Below are positions 4,805-7,119 of a stretch of DNA of 7,119 nt, piece by piece. The DNA comes from Acidilobaceae archaeon (GTDB lineage: Archaea; Thermoproteota; Thermoprotei_A; Sulfolobales; Acidilobaceae): positions 1-7,119 of the forward strand of contig JALSQL010000150.1 of the NCBI GenBank assembly GCA_026985435.1, written 5' to 3'. Below the pieces are notes generated by a model. That model did no database searches. It was not told the DNA's origin and was given only the letters and a program-made list of their open reading frames with translations. Position 1 is the stretch's first letter; every line of letters begins with the position of its first letter. The translations under genes and the position numbers were made by a program.

Positions 4805-5453
4805 ACTCGGCACGCTGGTTCCGGCTCTCGAAGGATGGGTACTATGTGTGGACGAGTGTAGGGGAGACTGTAGTGTCTGCGTGGACCTGCCCGGGTGGGC
4901 CGGGAGGCTCGGGTTGGCTGAGAGGTTACAGCTAGCGCTATACCTTGCCGCCCGTGCCACGATGGACTACCGTGTGGCAGCCGCCATGCACATCTACCGA
5001 GTCAGGAGTAGGGCCGCGGTCAGCCCGGAGATCCTGATCCGGGCCCTGCGGGAGGCCCGGGTCGAGTCGAGGGTTCCCCGCGCCGTCGAGGGCGGGTGCC
5101 CCCACGCCTGGGAGGCGGTGCTCTACAGGGGGATACTGTACGCACAGTCCATCCTAGACCTGGACAGGCCGGTCGTGGTCAAGGTGGAGCCGCCGGGGGA
5201 CAAGAGCGCCCGGGAGAGGTTGCGAGTCCTCCTGGAGGGGAAGAGGGTCACAGTCAAAGGCAAAACCTACCACGTCGGAGGGCTAGTCAAGAGGCTGGGC
5301 GGGGAGAGGCTGGCGCCCTGGGTCTACCTCGTACCCAAGAGGGCGCTACCAGAGTTGGAGAGGCAGCTGGCCAGCCAAGCCTCGCACCGCCCTCAAGTGG
5401 CAGTCTATACACTAGGCAGAGCCTGGGGCCGAGCTGGCAGGCTTCAGGGTTAA
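4794..5453 (+). CDS. Four-cysteine protein of unknown function, partner of the nucleotidyltransferase
   Basis: I do not recognise this 219-residue protein. An N-terminal cluster, C18, C22, C26 and C29 (CVDECRGDCSVC), could hold zinc or an Fe-S cluster. It includes a CxxxCxxC string like that of radical SAM enzymes, but the protein is too short and lacks their other motifs. Residues 40-90 are helical and contain RVAAAMHIY (R60, H66, Y68), one residue longer than the RX4HXY motif of HEPN toxins paired with MNT nucleotidyltransferases. The C-terminal part (about 126-210) reads as strand-helix-strand-strand-helix-strand (VVVKVEP, ARERLRVLL, TYHVGGLV, WVYLVP, ALPELERQL, VAVYTLG), compatible with a ferredoxin-like fold. 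GTG start, 11-bp overlap with the upstream gene and a strong ribosome binding site indicate one two-gene unit. The gene is convergent with guaA. Toxin, antitoxin or accessory roles are all open. Confidence 0.85.
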   Translation: MKVELGTLVPALEGWVLCVDECRGDCSVCVDLPGWAGRLGLAERLQLALYLAARATMDYRVAAAMHIYRVRSRAAVSPEILIRALREARVESRVPRAVEGGCPHAWEAVLYRGILYAQSILDLDRPVVVKVEPPGDKSARERLRVLLEGKRVTVKGKTYHVGGLVKRLGGERLAPWVYLVPKRALPELERQLASQASHRPQVAVYTLGRAWGRAGRLQG

Positions 5454-5461
5454 TCAGCGTG

Positions 5462-5474
5462 GCCCCTCCGGGGC
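5462..5474. terminator. Short GC hairpin between convergent genes
   Basis: GCCCC (5462-5466) and GGGGC (5470-5474) pair around a 3-nt loop in the 20-bp gap between the pair and guaA. It could help end transcription from both sides, but archaeal termination normally relies on T-runs and none follows. Confidence 0.25.
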
Positions 5475-7045
5475 TACTCCCACTCTATCGTAGCTGGGGG
5501 CTTCGGCGTGACGTCGTAGACCACGCGGGTGACCCCGGGTATCTCTCCGGTTATGCGGGCCGCCATCTCCTCCAGGGCCTCCCAGGGCAGCCTAGCCGGG
5601 GCGGCGGTCATCGCCTCCCTGCTCTCCACCACCCTGACGGCGACCACGTACCCGTAGCTCCTCCTGTCCCCCTTCACCCCCGTCGCCCTCGACGCTGTGA
5701 GCACGGCGAAGTACTGCCAGAGGCCCCTGTGGAGCCCCCGCCGCTCGACCACCTCCCTGACTATGGCGTCGGCCCTCTTGGCGATCGCCAGCTTCTCGGG
5801 GGTGACCTCGCCCTCAACCCTGACCGCCAGCCCCGGCCCGGGCACGGGCTGCTTCTCCAGCAGCTCCCGTGGGAGGCGGAGGGCCCTGGCTATCTCCCGC
5901 ACCTCGTCCTTGTAGAGCCATCGTAGGGGCTCGATGAGCTTCAGGCCGAGCCCCTTCGGCAGGCCGCCGACGTTGTGGTGTGTCTTGATAACGTCGGCGC
6001 CCGGCCTGGCCCCCGACTCTATGACGTCGGGGTATATCGTGCCCTGCACCAGGTACTCCGCCCCCAGCCTCCTCGCCTCCCTGAGGAGCACCTCCCCGTA
6101 CACCCTCCCCACGACCCTCCTCTTCTCCTCGGGGTCAACCACGCCCCGGAGGGCGGAGAGGAACTCTTCCTGCGCATCCACGACCACCGGGTCGAGGCCG
6201 CTCCCCCGGAGGATCCCCAGGGCCCGCTCGACCTCCCCCTCCGGGTGGAGCCCGTGGTCTATGAACACGGGGACCAGCCTCTCCCTGAGAGCCATCTGCG
6301 CTATGACGGCTGCTACCGTCGAGTCGACGCCGCCGCTGACCGCGGCGACCGCCACGCCGGCCGGCGCGGCCCTCCGGACCTGCTCCACAAGCTCCCCCAC
6401 AATGTCGCCGGGCCTCCACGTTCCCAGGAGCCCGGTCAGGCTGGCCCAGTTCCCCAGCAGCTCCAGGCCCCCCTGGCTGTGGGCCACCTCCGGGTGCCAC
6501 TGGACCCCGTAGACCCGGGGGCCGCCGGGCCGCTGGAGCTCGAAGGCAGCCACGGGCGAGCCGGGGCTGCGGGCTAGAACCCTAGCCCCCGGCGGCGGCT
6601 CGAGGACGGCGTCGTTGTGGCTCATCCACACGCGCAGCCGCCCCGGCAGGCCCCGGAGTATCGTGTCCTCCTCCAGCACCTCGACGATCGTGGGGCCGAA
6701 CTCGCCCCGCGGCGCCCTGCCGACCCTGCCCCCGAGGACCTTGGCGAGGAGCTGGTGGCCGTAGCATATGCCGAGCACCGGGACGCCCAGGCTGAGAGCC
6801 GCCTCGGCCACGCCGTCGTGGCCGGCCTCCCACACGCTGGAGGGGCCCCCGCTCAGCACCACCCCCCGGGCCCCACGCTGGGAGGCCTCACGCAGGAGCC
6901 CGCTGGCGCCCTGGGAGGCGCTCACGAGCAGGGCGAAGACCCCGAGGCTCCTCAGGGCGCGGGTTATGAGGTGGGCGTACTGGCCCCCGAAGTCCACCAC
7001 CAGCACCGAGCCCCCAGCGGGAACCTCCAACCGGCCGACCCCCAC
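5474..7045 (-). CDS. guaA: GMP synthase (glutamine-hydrolysing), fused GATase and synthetase
   Basis: GuaA converts XMP, ATP and glutamine to GMP in the last step of guanine nucleotide synthesis (EC 6.3.5.2), in the cytoplasm. The 523 residues are full length. Residues 13-205 are the class I glutamine amidotransferase: VVDFGGQYAHLI, the oxyanion region SGGPSS (65-70), nucleophile C94 in GICYGHQLLA, and H184 and E186 in QWHPEV. The ATP-pyrophosphatase follows with its PP-loop SGGVDS (237-242), then the C-terminal dimerisation domain with PVPGPGLAVRVEGE (400-413), MTAAPA and the terminal KPPATIEWE. Many euryarchaea encode the two halves as separate genes; here they are fused. The start is GTG 7045; GTG codon 14 is a possible shorter start, as many homologues begin right at the VVDFGGQ strand. 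No defects are seen. Codon use matches the high-GC chromosome. Confidence 0.97.
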   Translation of the reverse strand: MGVGRLEVPAGGSVLVVDFGGQYAHLITRALRSLGVFALLVSASQGASGLLREASQRGARGVVLSGGPSSVWEAGHDGVAEAALSLGVPVLGICYGHQLLAKVLGGRVGRAPRGEFGPTIVEVLEEDTILRGLPGRLRVWMSHNDAVLEPPPGARVLARSPGSPVAAFELQRPGGPRVYGVQWHPEVAHSQGGLELLGNWASLTGLLGTWRPGDIVGELVEQVRRAAPAGVAVAAVSGGVDSTVAAVIAQMALRERLVPVFIDHGLHPEGEVERALGILRGSGLDPVVVDAQEEFLSALRGVVDPEEKRRVVGRVYGEVLLREARRLGAEYLVQGTIYPDVIESGARPGADVIKTHHNVGGLPKGLGLKLIEPLRWLYKDEVREIARALRLPRELLEKQPVPGPGLAVRVEGEVTPEKLAIAKRADAIVREVVERRGLHRGLWQYFAVLTASRATGVKGDRRSYGYVVAVRVVESREAMTAAPARLPWEALEEMAARITGEIPGVTRVVYDVTPKPPATIEWE

Positions 7046-7100
7046 AGGGCCGCCCCGAGCCGGGGTCCCCAGGCCTTATCAGCGGAGCCCGGGGGGCGCG

Positions 7101-7108
7101 GTTAAAGC
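7101..7108 (-). promoter_or_regulatory. TATA-like box for guaA
   Basis: GCTTTAAC on the minus strand predicts a start near 7078 and a leader of about 30 nt before GTG 7045. A GGGGCGG run close to the start could act as a weak ribosome binding site. No conserved purine-riboswitch fold was recognised in so short a leader. Confidence 0.5.
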
Positions 7109-7119
7109 TGGCCCCCACC

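Noticed and set aside
4815..4880. CxxxCxxC in the four-cysteine protein as a radical SAM motif
   Set aside because: The protein is only 219 residues and has no GGE or SAM-binding strands. The extra cysteine at 18 points to a structural metal site.
1..7119. CRISPR arrays, rRNA, RNase P or SRP RNA, and complete insertion sequences
   Set aside because: No regularly spaced repeats, no recognisable conserved RNA cores and no transposase frames were found by reading both strands.

Overview
The window looks like chromosomal DNA of a GC-rich, probably hyperthermophilic crenarchaeote (Desulfurococcales-like; genus not resolved). The reasons are TATA-like boxes about 25 bp ahead of inferred transcript starts, GGTG/GGAG-type ribosome binding sites, frequent GTG and TTG starts, heavy use of AGG (Arg) and ATA (Ile) codons, a one-piece GuaA, and an SSV-type integrase fragment, a mobile-element signature typical of Crenarchaeota.

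Layout. (1) Positions 1-521: the right end of an integrated element. A small reading frame (247-510, +) has the N-terminal domain of an SSV-type integrase and runs antisense into the 3' half of a complete tRNA-Ile(GAU) gene (445-521, -). This is how an SSV-type element sits in a tRNA gene, with int cut into int(N) and int(C). The rest of the element, including any int(C), would lie left of the window. (2) Positions 613-3418: ordinary GC-rich chromosome. It holds a two-helix membrane-anchored protein of unknown function (-), the SurE nucleotidase (+), and a metallo-beta-lactamase-fold hydrolase of the COG1237 type (-) whose 3' end overlaps surE by 17 bp. (3) Positions 3419-4135: a lower-GC stretch (hand counts of sampled 60-base lines give about 50-55 %, against 70-80 % in surE). 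It has no convincing intact gene. It holds a possible SF2-helicase fragment on the minus strand, a hairpin-forming inverted repeat and a perfect 10-bp tandem repeat. (4) Positions 4169-5453: a translationally coupled pair, a small nucleotidyltransferase-fold protein followed by a protein with an N-terminal four-cysteine cluster. (5) Positions 5474-7045: full-length guaA (-), convergent with the pair.

How the parts relate. SurE and GuaA belong to nucleotide metabolism but are transcribed separately. The accessory content is the int(N)/tRNA junction and the low-GC stretch with the nucleotidyltransferase pair beside it. The pair resembles two-gene nucleotidyltransferase modules (MNT/AbiEii type) in architecture, but I can assign no activity to the second protein.
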